Source: Dicyema japonicum (Eukaryota; Dicyemida; Rhombozoa; Dicyemidae). From it: 55,129 nucleotides of DNA. A program made the position numbers and the translations under genes. The stretch covers positions 418,759 to 473,887 of the forward strand of contig RDEW01000002.1 in the NCBI GenBank assembly GCA_011109175.1, in the 5' to 3' direction. Every line of letters starts with the position of its first letter. The stretch's first letter is position 1. Shown one piece after another: positions 44,466-54,769 of this stretch. Under the pieces are notes generated by a model. That model did no database searches. It saw only the letters and a list, made by a program, of their open reading frames with translations, and was not told the DNA's origin.

Positions 44466-46060
44466 GTGTTGTGCAAAATAAATACTGTTATTAAAGACTT
44501 TTACTATGACCTCGTTAAAAATTCAAATAATAATTATGAAATGATGATAATTGGAATAATAGTTATGGTAACGTCTCAATTCAAAGAGTTCTCTATAAAA
44601 AAAATTGAAAAACGTGGCAAAAGATTACATATTGCAAAACTAAAACTAGAAAACCGTGGAGAAGCTCAGTCTTTAATTAGACTTGGTTTTAATAATAGTT
44701 TCTCACAATTCACAGTGAATGGTTCAAAAAACCTGAAATCCAATGCTTTCACTGTCAGTTATTCGTCATATTGCGCGTTTCTGCAAAAACGTTGAAAGAT
44801 GTTTGATTTGCTCAAAAACCACAGAAGGTCGGATTGTCAACTTGACTTAAAGAACGGTAAAAATTTCATAAATTGTGGATCAACTAGCCACATGGCTAAC
44901 TGCGGAGCTTGCTCTTGTGCAAAAGCAGCTAATAAACTCGAGATGATAAATTTTTACCTCAAAGTAAACCTCGCAATGAAGGTGTTGCTAAAGGAAGTAC
45001 TGTTGCCAGGAAGATCGGAGACAATAAAGATTTGGCCAAGCCAACTCGAACAAGATGGAATCGGATCACGCCTAAGAATACGACCTCGGATATTGGAATG
45101 TAGACGGATAGACCACCAGTGTCTTCAGTTGACAATGGATCCCAAACTCAGTCACTAAGTCAATCAGCGAATCCAAAAGACCCGAATGGACAGGAAGATC
45201 CCACAGTAAACAGATATATTCAGGAAGAGGAAAGTGTTCATAATATTGTTGATAAATTATCTAAAAATATTAAAAACATGTCAAGAAGGAAAAAAGATGC
45301 CAAGTTTTTTGGCTGGTGGAGCTCCTAAGAAGAAAAGACAGCCATCAAATAAGTCAGATATAAACAGGATTACCCTGGTTAATGCCCGACTCTTAAAAAG
45401 CGGGCTACGGAGCTGGTAGCCTGACCAGCGCTGTTGAGATGGGTGTATAAATTATTAATGAAACGAAGATAAACTTGGAATGATTAATATACATAATTCG
45501 ATTAATTTTTCCATGGCTAACAGTAACCTCTATTTTCTAAAAAGAGTATTAAAACGCGATTACCTAGAATTGTAGAAGAGAATGTCTGCGAATTATTATG
45601 CATTGATTTGTACACTTCTATTGGTTGGGTAACAATTGGTGGAATTTACTTAAAAAAATAAAGGAATTATCCAAGGATTATAAAAGATTTTTTTGATAAT
45701 AATTTAAACTCAATCCTTGTAGGAGATTGTATTGCAAAAAATTAGCATATGGTTGTGTGAAAACTAATTTTGACGGCAAATGTTTATTGGAAATAATGGA
45801 ATCAGAAAATTTAGTAGTTTCTACGTCTAAAGAACTTAATCATTTTTATCAGCGGAGTGCTGGTATTTGGGTATTTTTGTTATGCAAGAAAACCTCGTTT
45901 TATTGACGGGTAGCCCTATGTCAAAATGATGTAAGGAGTGATCACTCACTTCAAACTTTCAAGCTGTGAAACAAAGTTCGACAAAAATTCCAAGCCCAAC
46001 TCTCCACACAATTTGATAACTTTATCAAGCTCAGAGTCAAAGGTATCTCCAGTTGCGTAA
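44466..46060 (+). mobile_element. LINE-A ORF1 and endonuclease, copy 3 (plus strand)
   Basis: ORF1 is at 44466-45158: SIKKIEKRGKRLHIAKLK, then knuckles INCGSTSHMANCGACSC. ORF2 starts near 45350 with RITLVNARLLKS. The endonuclease continues as VEENVCELLCID, SIGWVTIGGIYLK, NLNSILVGDCIAKN (the GDFN-like metal site, Phe to Cys) and RSDHSLQTFKL (the SDH motif, about 45940). Stops and frameshifts occur throughout. It ends near 46060, facing a LINE-C fragment on the other strand. Confidence 0.78.
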
Positions 46061-46129
46061 CTTAAGACTACTTAGACAACGCGACTTCAGCTCGCAAGGG
46101 ATGAAAAGTGGGATTTAGAGAGTCTCATT

Positions 46130-47440
46130 GCTGAACTCCTATGAGTGAATAATCGATATCGCTTCCATAAACTAAAGCTGAGTTGTCTCATACGATAGGT
46201 TTACTAGTCAGCCAACCTTTGGAGCTCTTTTCCAACAGGTTTCTAAATAATTTCTCTTTTCAGCGAGTTGAAGGCATTTGATATTAAGCTTCAGGCCTAG
46301 CCTTTGGGTCAGGGAATTATTGTTGTTGAAGTAAATCCTCAAGGCTTAGACTGCGGCCTCGCAACCACGGATCACTCCCACCCCACAGCTCTTCAGCACT
46401 ATTGTGGGAGACTTTCCGGGCGGCGATTTTGCAGCAAGGCTTTGAAATTATGTACTGATCTCAATTGGGCGAACACCATCTCTTTTTGCTGAATGCCAAT
46501 AGAATCTTTTTTTCACAAAAAAAGAAGATCTCTAGCAAATTTTAAAATATCACCATTAACTAATCTAGTGAGCATCAAGGTGATAAACGTTAACAAGTCA
46601 CGGCCGACTTTAGCAGTAGTTCCGGATGTTACGTTTTTTACATGGCTTGGGCACAGTTTGTCCAGACCTCCGCAGCTACTGAGAGGAAAGACATTATTTC
46701 ACGCACTACATCAAATTCAGTGGAAGTAAATGCCGGGAGGTCTTCTGGCATTGTCAAGTTCCGTAGTTCGGTGGTGGAGTAGGGAGCTTCATTCTCAGTA
46801 ACTCCAAGACTTCAATAGTGATTCGTCACAAGACACTACTCTAACAGCTGCGCGAACGCCCCCTTCCATCAGTTTTCGGTTCACTCTTTTGAAATGTTTT
46901 AGAATTTTTCTGTATACATCCAGCTTCTGTAGACAACTGTTTAGGCCAAAGTACTTGATCAAGCTTGATTCCTGAGTCTTGCTGCGTTGAGGTTGCCAAA
47001 AATCCAAAAGTATTTTTAAATTTTGAGGCTAATGATCAGTTGCGAGCTTGCTCTGAGGGGGAAATTCCTAGGGTCATAGGTGCAAAGCTCAGTAGACGTA
47101 TCCAAGAGGCCTAGTCGCTGGTACTGATAGCTCTATAAATTAAAGACGTGAGGTATTCAGCAGTGGGAATTCGAACGGCCTTTGGTGTTCTCAGAGGAAT
47201 CCGTCTACCTTTCCGACTCTCCGATAGGCGTAACAAAAAGGGTGATGAGTGAATATTGCCGGATGACGGCACCGAGCGGGGTCGGTATCCATACAGTATG
47301 CGCAGTCCTATTAGTAAAGAGATCTCGCAGCCAAATTCGACATTCGGACTCACCCGAGGTGGTAAAATCTCTCGCAGATGTGCAATTTAACACGTACCTC
47401 CTGCGTTGATATAACCAGAAGACACGCACTGCTCTTTCGA
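46130..47440 (-). mobile_element. LINE-C RT N-terminal part and motif A, copy 2
   Basis: Minus strand. In order: SPNVEFGCEISLLIGLRIL (47353), SKTQESSLIKYFGLN, then NRKLMEGGVRAAVRVVSCD, a K(L/M)xxGDVxxAIRxL-type segment. Next come the S..CGGLDKLCPSHVKN segment (SxGGPDGxxPQHLK in relatives) near 46620, RDGVRPIEIST and RGCEAAV. Last is LKLNIK followed by AFNSLKRE in a shifted frame, which is motif A with Asn for the catalytic Asp (about 46250). It extends farther than the copy at 27.6-28.5 kb. Confidence 0.78.
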
Positions 47441-47644
47441 TCTCGCATGTAAAACTAGTACTTCTTCAAATGTAACGTGATCCAAGAAAGGTACGGTGAA
47501 CAGACTCAGAATTGGCTTGATTAGTTTTCTAATGTTCTTTTTTGATTTTTTTTTCTTTTTCTCTTTTTTCTTTTTTTTTCTTCGTACTACAACGATAATG
47601 CACCAGAGCTATAAAAAATGAGTCAAAGTCACACTAAAATAATT

Positions 47645-47900
47645 TGTATAATAATGTTTAAGTTAAAAAAAATTATCGATCTCGTTGACCACATTAATTT
47701 TTTTTTTTTTTTAGTGAAAATTTATTAACAATAAAATATTATTTATTAACTATGGGGGAGAGCGGCTGCTGACATCACGGAGTAAGCGTTTCCGCGAACA
47801 ACTACGATACCACATTAATTAAAAAAATTTTAATTTTAATTATAATTTTGCCTTTCTGTAGTAAGTGAGTCAGTTTCAATTGTAAAGGGATCTTAAAATA
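47645..47900 (-). repeat. LINE-F 3' tail, interrupted by a retrocopy
   Basis: AGTTAAAAAAAATTATCGAT and CTCGTTGACCACATTAATT match the LINE-F tail (19460-19550, 34990-35090, 52995-53090). The tail resumes at 47809 with AATTTTAATTATAATTTTG and TTCTGTAGTAAGTG. Between lies a 109-bp insertion with a 12-bp duplication. Confidence 0.85.
47700..47808 (-). pseudogene. 5'-truncated poly(A) retrocopy, possibly an Sm/LSm mRNA
   Basis: A 109-bp insertion flanked by ACCACATTAATT at 47688-47699 and 47809-47820. On the minus strand it reads as the last 20 codons of a protein, IVVVRGNAYSVMSAAALPHS, ending in TAA (47748-47746). A short 3' untranslated region with AATAAA (47726-47721) and a run of A follow. 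The segment is markedly more GC-rich than its surroundings. VVVRGN fits the Sm2 motif of Sm/LSm proteins (SmG ends ...MVVIRGNSIIM...), but 20 residues are too few to be sure. The structure is that of an mRNA end copied by LINE machinery. Confidence 0.75.
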
Positions 47901-48019
47901 AATGACGCTTTACAGTGTGCAGTGTGAAGTAAAACTTTCTTGATTAATGAATTAATGAATATGAAATTATTACAATTATAAAATCAATATTAGTTTTATT
48001 TTTTCGAAATTATTATAAT

Positions 48020-48089
48020 TTAAAAATAAATTCATCAATATAACAAGTGACCTAAATTATACACATCGAAGTGTTGATTATACATTTTT
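48020..48089 (+). promoter_or_regulatory. Conserved 5' flank of family gene 3
   Basis: TTCATCAATATAACAAGTGA then CCTAAATTATACACATCG, then AAGTGTTGATTATAC and a T run before the ATG at 48090. Matches the other three flanks at nearly every position, whereas sequence between genes is unrelated or degraded. Confidence 0.6.
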
Positions 48090-49268
48090 ATGTTATTGTT
48101 AATGATTTTGTCCTCAATCACGAATATCAAATTCAGACATAAAATGTCATTATATGGAAATTGTTTATTGACAAGTACTCGTAAAAATGTATTTTATATA
48201 TAATAATAATGGTAGACTAAAAATTATTCATTTGACATTCATCATGGAATAACTTTTAATGATGGAATGAATTATAAAATCCAAAGAAAAAACTTAATTT
48301 TCAATTTTTTTGGTGGATTCTCAGAGGAATTCTACAACCTCTCAATAAAAATAGAATTAAATTCTAGTGATTATTATTTAACACTTAAAGGTGATGAAAT
48401 TTATACGAATACAATAAATCTTCCAAATATTAAATATGGAGAATATTACAGATGTGGGTATATCTCCGTAAATTTTGACAATACTTATTCTCTCACAATA
48501 TATTCTATGACGGCAGAATTGTTCACTACAGATTTACGTCAATATTTAATTGGAAGGGGTTTGAATTTTGTTTAATTCAGCAAATGACTGTGATCCATCT
48601 AACGATCCAAATGTTCGATATTGGTATTTTATTGCCGAAAATAGACTAAAAGCTATATTAAGTGTGAATTTTAAAATCATATATTCTAATAATCAAATTC
48701 ATAAAAACGTAAATTGTGTATTTCTATAGTTGATCAATGAATTCTTATTTTCAGACCAATATATGAATACTACGATTTATTTTAGAAACAATAGTGTCGT
48801 GTTGTCTATCATAGGGATACATTTTGAAATATTTTTTACATTTATATTGTATCAGAACAAATATTATATCTCCAACATTCAGTTAATCATAGATAGCATG
48901 TATACTCTGTCTTGGAGACCTAATAAATCCATATTGGTTGATGCTAGGAATTCATGTACCTCCGACTTGCTTATTGCTAAATTTACTGATGACATATATG
49001 CTGAATTTTCATTATTTAAGGCACAAATTCTTCGGGATGATTTGAAATTCCGTTATATTGGGAACGGTTTAATTTTTCTTGAATTTTAGAGTCGGGGTGT
49101 TTTGAAAAAATAACTTCTGGAAAAAATAAAAATTATATTCATTCAAAAATTTTTAAAATTATAGGAATTATATTCACTGTTCGAACACTTGCAATCATCG
49201 GAGTCATCGCATTTGTTATGATTAAACGTCGAAATAGGATAAGACCAATGGAATATATTTTTCTTTAA
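48090..49268 (+). CDS. Micro-intron membrane protein family, gene 3 (intact)
   Basis: Exons 48090-48188, 48216-48366, 48391-48558, 48581-48708, 48730-49066 and 49090-49268; introns 27, 24, 22, 21 and 23 nt, all GT...AG. The spliced frame is 353 codons. Intron 2 is a multiple of three with no stop; introns 1, 3, 4 and 5 contain in-frame stops. The leader is MLLLMILSSITNI. Exon 2 holds NFFGGFSEEFYNLSIKIEL, exon 3 YYRCGYISVNFDN, exon 4 NDCDPSNDPNVRYWYF. Exon 5 holds SWRPNKSILVDARNSC and AQILRDDLKFRYIGN, exon 6 SGCFEK, a helix near IIGIIFTVRTLAIIGVIAF, then KRR and the tail EYIFL. No known domain is recognised. The predicted location is a secretory or surface membrane. Confidence 0.88.
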
Positions 49269-49392
49269 CGGCTATTAATTTTTTTGTTATTTTTATTTTT
49301 TAATTTTTTGTAATCCCAAGCACGTTCAAAATAATTTGTTAATTATCCTTTTTTAAGAACCCCTTTTCTTGTTTTATTTCTTAAATAGTCAC

Positions 49393-49690
49393 AGCCGGGT
49401 GGTTTAGTAGTTAGGTGTCGGGCTTAAGTGGCTTAGGCTACGGGTTCGAATCTCGCTGCTGTTCACCTGGTGGAAGGTTCCACGCATCTAAGATGCAGAA
49501 ATGGTTTGACGAGTGACGCCAGAACTGGATTGTCTATAAAGTACACTCACACAAGAAAAAAAAGAAGTGAAGATCATTCCTTGGTTCTACGATTAGTTAA
49601 ATTAACTGTTCTTTACTTAAATAAAGTGTATGTACTGCCTATGCGGAGCTATAAATACTATGGCTCTCGTGAAAAGGCTATATTATTATT
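49393..49690 (+). mobile_element. tRNA-derived SINE, full length, copy 2
   Basis: Near-identical to 1191-1490. A box around TTTAGTAGTTAGGTG and B box GGGTTCGAATCTC are intact. The flanks are TAGTCACA on both sides. The paralogous unoccupied site at 32585 shows the insertion is clean. Confidence 0.9.
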
Positions 49691-52140
49691 AGTCACAATC
49701 TTCCGCATTTTTATGTTCCTTTCTCTCTGTTTTAAATGCCTGATTCGACCTGGGGCATCCACTAATACCTTTTTGTAGTCAAAATTATTCCGTGTTAAAA
49801 TCTGGTGAGGCATCGCGAGCATTTGGGAACTCTAAATAACTAACTACAAAAACCTCTCATCATATTTAACGTGCAGTTCGTTGTTGCCGAGTAGAATGAA
49901 GTCTTTACCCCAGACGGTCTCTTTTTTAAAATCGTTTTCTCAATGATATCGAAAATGAGCAAAAAGTTACTTTCTATATGAATTGTAACAATCGATATTG
50001 CGGTTTAATTATTTTGAATTTTTTATATTTTTTTTGAAATTAGAAAGGTTAAATGCAAAAACTAACAGTTAACAATAACTGCCTGCTCTCATAATTTAGA
50101 ACCCATTTCTCCGGACGATTGTAAGAAAATAAGCTCAATGGGCCAGCTCTTTCTCTCCTATTAGTTTCTTCGCAATGAGCGACCCGATTCTGTTTTCAGG
50201 ATTAATGACATGCTTCATATGATTCCTGACGTTTCCTCTGCGACTGGTTCAAAAATTAACTGTCAACCAAGACATACTTATTTCTTTATCTTTAGGGTCT
50301 CATCTTACTCGGATGCAGAGCCTGGATTAGTTATTATTATACAAGGTTTGAGGGAGATAGGCTATCCCACAGGTGGCGTCCTGGTCAAGGTACCGATTAC
50401 ATATATGCTGAATTTACAATTTCTTAGCGATTAATTGAATTTCCGTTCTATTGGAAACGGTATGAATTTTTATAACTTTAGTTGGAGTGTATTGAAACAA
50501 TTCCACCAAAAATGAGTAAATATTAATTAAGCATGTTTTTCCATTTTGGTAATAATGGGTTTATTTTATTGAAATCAGAATGATCACAGTTTTCCTTTTT
50601 TCTCAATGGATTGTTCGATTCGTTATGAGTCATGCACAGTCACCTTTTCGCACTTAAAATTATCAGATTCCGCATTGAATGCTGGGGAATCATTGCGAGC
50701 ATCCAAGAACTCTAAAATAAAAAAATCACTAGATTTCACGTGCCTTTGGTTAGGAGCGACTCTAAGCAGATCTAATTAGACAGGAAATCTTGCCGACTCA
50801 TGTCCCCAAGCAATAACGCCGTTGATTGCGTTGTGTCTTAAACTCCTCCCAGCACTCCTCCGACAGAAAAACGTGAAGACCTTTAGTATTGACAGAAAAA
50901 GGAGTCTGAAGAAGAATAAAGACGTGTGAAGATCTAGGACTTTTAAGTTGGATGTGAATAGTTAAACGGATACATTTTTCTCTACCAGGAGAGTAGACAT
51001 TTTCTGCCATATTGGGAAGAGTCAAGAAAAATTGGGTGACTGAAATAATTAGAAATTGTAGCCACTCACGGATAAAGTCGTCCTCTCCAAAAGCAACGTT
51101 AATGATTTCACATTTATACGGAATCAGTTCCAACGCAAGCGCGGCAAGTGCATAGATGGCGGACTCAACCAATGCCACTACAATTTCCCGATTTCCACTG
51201 ATGGTCGCTTCACTCATAAGCTCACCTGATGCTGCACAATCGATGTCGAAGACAATGATTAGGGAGCCAAGGGGTCGCCTTTTTGGACTTTAGTTTTAGA
51301 TTCGATGATTTGTTATTCAAAGGTCAGTGTGCATGTAGATTGTCCCCGACTATGACCTTTTTTATTATTTGTTTGCGTAGATCCTAAATGTGTTTTTTTA
51401 TTCTGGATGATGAAGGTGAATAGTCAGCGATTGAAAGACTTCCCAGTGACCTAATTAACAGTTTCGTATTTAGAGGCAATTCTCCTGATGATTTATTTGA
51501 GGTTTACATTTTTCCGTGGACAAGAGGTGCAAAGCAGAGAATGCGCAACCATGAATCTTGAGTAATAACATTGACTGCCCTGGTGATTAACTTTGAAGGA
51601 TAGGAGATAGCTGTCAAAGACGCCGACCTTGGGATCTTGTATAGGATAGGCCTGTGGTAGTTGTTTAAACTGTGGGTTTCTTGTTTTGAAGTCCCCAGGT
51701 ACCACAGTTGTGTGTCAGTATTGGTAATAAGAGCGAGGTGTTATTTTTCTTTCAAATTTTTTTTAAGTTCCAAATGTGTAATAACTTTTTAAATGATCCA
51801 GTAACCAGAATTCTTAGGCGGATAACATTTAATTTGAATACAGCTGTCCTCATATTATTATTTGTTATTATTTATTAACCCCAGATACACCGAGAAAGAA
51901 GTTAAAGTAATCAACTAATTAAGTGTATCCAGTTTCCACTTCTATAGAAACAGAGTCCATCCGGAATTAGCATAAAGGGTAAGACGTCCATTACATGTAG
52001 TTGTCGAAACCCCTCCAGTGGAGTGGCGAAGAGCAAATGATATTTTTTCATACCGGCCTGGCACTGGGCGTCACCTAGACAGGTGGATCACATGACGCCA
52101 CTCTATTAAGAAAAGAGATGAGGAACAGACAAGCAAACTG
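49691..52140. repeat. Segmental duplication block E, copy 2
   Basis: Second copy of 1491-4010. Contains the exon 5-6 relic of the gene family (50390-50520) and a LINE-C RT fragment on the minus strand. From 51217 down to 50798 one 139-codon frame stays open (ATISGNREIVVALVE, LELIPYKCEI). The extra length compared with copy 1 comes from small indels, not from constraint. Confidence 0.85.
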
Positions 52141-52429
52141 TTAACTTGATGTTCCTTGCCTTATTTGTTCCATGAAGCAACAAACTCGTAGCATTCGAGG
52201 CTTTTCATGGGAGAGCATTGACCCTATTATGATACAATTATATTCGATAATGTTCATATTTTATTTAGGTCGTATTTTGAGAGTTTTTTAGCAAATATTG
52301 AGAAGTGATGCTACTTCCATTAGTATTATTTCGTTTTTGGATTTATCGTGTACGAAAATGTCAGGTTTGTTATTTTAATTTATGTATCCGTTTGTACTGT
52401 TGTATCGACTCGTATTTAAACTTTACTGT

Positions 52430-52735
52430 TTGACAAAATCTATTGGACTGTATGCGTCTTTACTCTCATAGTTCTTTTTATTCCAAATTGACGACATAGT
52501 TGCAGGTGTACATCTTACAACATCGTTATGTCGGCGCATATACGTACCGCATATATAATCATCCTGGTTCACCGTGTAGCCTGGTGATCCAAACTTTTTA
52601 TAGATTTTCATATTTTCAAAGAAAAGATTGCGATCCAGAATCATGTAGTACATTGTTTCCGACCTAGGATTATTGTTTCCTCCAGTAAGCCATACTGTTG
52701 ATCCATTGATATTGACATGGTGATTTCAAAACACT
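52430..52735 (-). pseudogene. Unidentified element, possible FLYWCH/MULE-type remnant, copy 2
   Basis: From 52653 the minus strand reads YMILDRNLFFENMKIYKKFG, then PGYTVNQDDYICGTYMRRHN and DVVRCTPATMSS. Upstream, NNNPRSE precedes it. The layout (an IxDRxxF strand, a basic loop, then C...C and an ATxx end) is reminiscent of FLYWCH fingers. The evidence is weak. Confidence 0.35.
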
Positions 52736-52750
52736 TGAATATAATTGAAT

Positions 52751-53000
52751 GAAGCAATTTCTAATTAGTCTTCTCCAATTAATTCTTCTATTGATATTCC
52801 TTTATAATGTCAGTGTTCAGATTGGTCATCCACATTGTATTTGAGTACAATAAATCATGCGATACTGGTCATATTTGTTTTCCGTTGTTTTAGGACTCGT
52901 AAAATTCCTGCTTTTCGAAAACACATGGAAGATTTTCTCTCGAGGTCATCAAAAATTGAAATAACATGCATTCAGTCTTATCAGAAATTGACTAAATTAA
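52751..53000 (+). pseudogene. Paralogue of the small hydrophobic open frame
   Basis: Starts MKQFLISLLQLILLLIFLYN as at 34740, then differs by small indels that shift the frame. The downstream part is open in another frame (FVFRCFRTRKIPAFRKH). Confidence 0.35.
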
Positions 53001-53760
53001 TTTTTATGATAATGTTTAAGTTAAAAATTTTATCGACCTCGAAGAACACATTTATTAAAAAATAAAAAATTTATTATAATTTTGCCTTTTTGTATCAGTT
53101 TGGATTAAGTTTTAATTTTTAAAGAACCACACATTATTTAAAGCTATCTCGTTTAAATTCTCTGACCAATTCAGTGTGATCAATGTCAATATCGTGACCT
53201 ACGTGTCATGAAGTGAGTCTATCCTGAGTTCTTCAGTCTTGGACATCGCCCATGTTGACGAATTTCACAATAAACTGGATTAACAATGGCGTTGTATAGC
53301 CTAAATCGAAATGATAAATCGTTTGCTGTCGATCAGATATTTATAACTTTGTTAAACGCAACAGTAGCAAGGGTTTATCTTCGAAATATTTCGTCACTGT
53401 CACTAAACAAGAACCCAGACTTGTTTGTCTTCCTGACTCATCCAATTTTCTTTTCATTTTCTATTATTGACTACATCATTTGAAAAATATTAATTGTTAG
53501 AAACCATTTATCAAGTTGATTAGTAGACATCGTCTATCCCTCTGTATGAAGTCGACGTAGTCTGCATATATGGACTCAGCTATGCCAACTTCATAAAATT
53601 TTTGAAGATCACGTAGTGACTCTTCCGAGTAAATGACAAACAACAAAGAAGGGAGCCAACTTTAAGGAGTAAAACATTACATAAAAAATCTCTCATAATA
53701 ATTCTGCCAATTCGATTGCTGGCTTTATGTTGGAAAAAAAAGATCGTGACAAATTCAAAT
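52990..53760 (-). mobile_element. LINE-F RT 3' half, copy 3
   Basis: Same order as the copies at 19.4 and 35.0 kb: a YADYVDFIQRD-like motif C near 53560, the LRDLQKF helix and the AT-rich tail. Confidence 0.75.
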
Positions 53761-53920
53761 CTTTTTCCTAAAAATAGCGCTAAGTCACTATCTAACATAA
53801 TCAATACATAACATCAACTCTAATCAATTTTTTATCTCATTCCTAATTAACAAAGTAATCTAATCTTCAAATTAAGACAAAAAGATTAAAAAATATTTCT
53901 TGAATGGAAAGTCATTTAAA
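53761..53920. other. Unassigned AT-rich
   Basis: Nothing recognised. Confidence 0.3.
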
Positions 53921-53924
53921 ATAA

Positions 53925-54420
53925 TCTTCTAACTCGGCTTTGGTGGACTATCATTATTTCCGAGTTGCCACCATCTATGTGGACCATAGTTCATTGTATA
54001 TCCACTACTAGATAAAGTGTAGTGTCCAAGTGCTCATATAATTGACCTTTTTTCGTTGTTTGATTGTAGTCACAGTCCATTCGTAGAATGACTCTGTCTC
54101 CTACATTTAACGATTCTTTATTTTTCCATTTTTTTTCTTTCGTATTTTTTCTGCAGCTACCAAAGTATGCTTTCGTGCAGAATCCCGTGACAAAAATAGG
54201 TCTTCATTTTCCTTATACTGTAGTAATCTTTTTAAGCGTTCATCAGATAATTCGGGCGGATAATCCACTCCATTGAATATCAGGAGCATGTTTGGTGGTC
54301 TCGTGATTGGTAATATTGTAGCTGAATACAATATCTCCCAGACTTGATTGATATTTTCCCAGAGTTCCATCAGTAAAAAAACGGATGATAACCATTTTTA
54401 AAAGATTGATTTAACCTATA
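53925..54420 (-). pseudogene. Integrase C-terminal remnant of an LTR-type or KRBA2/GIN-like element
   Basis: From 54370 the minus strand reads WEILYSATILPITRPPNML, then ELSDERLKRLLQYKENEDLF, ARKHTLVAAEKIRKKKNGK and, after a short break, LNVGDRVILRMDCDYNQTTK. It ends near 53930 with VVDIQ, a stop, and MVHIDGGNS. The VGDxVxxR...V...I.G segment is the usual small beta-barrel C-terminal domain of retroviral-type integrases, and the A(K/R)KxxxxxxxK helix precedes it. No long terminal repeats were seen. The catalytic-core piece at 18.5 kb is probably from a related element. Confidence 0.65.
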
Positions 54421-54769
54421 CATTATAATATAAATGATCAAGATATCCATTTTCTATATATTCGATTATCTGACGAAACTCATCCATGTTCAACCTGAAG
54501 CTTAAAACCATGTGCAGAAATAAACAATTTTTTTTTATTTTTAAATCTTAATAACGTTTTTTGTTAATTAAAAATAATAAATTATCATTAAAATGACACT
54601 CTATTCATATTGAATGATTTTTTTGATACTTTATGTTTTTAAATATTAACGATTTTAACTAAAAATTACACCGTTCAACTAAGAAATTTCTGAATTATCC
54701 AGAGAACTAATTTTTGTTTTGATTGGTTCTTGTGGGGTTCCACGTATGGCGGAGTTCCACATCCTGACG
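54421..54769. other. Unassigned AT-rich
   Basis: No gene recognised. Confidence 0.3.

Noticed and set aside
47111-47429. Several overlapping open frames on both strands (also at 28190-28584)
   Set aside because: Only the minus-strand frame matches LINE-C. The others are shadows of it in a relatively GC-rich stretch.
47700-47712. Poly(T) as a simple microsatellite
   Set aside because: The flanking 12-bp duplication, AATAAA on the opposite strand and the adjacent coding end show it is the poly(A) tail of a retrocopy.
50798-51217. A conserved 139-codon host gene on the minus strand
   Set aside because: It aligns with LINE-C RT (LELIPYKCEI, preceded by QQGDP), and its duplicate is frameshifted with several amino-acid changes.
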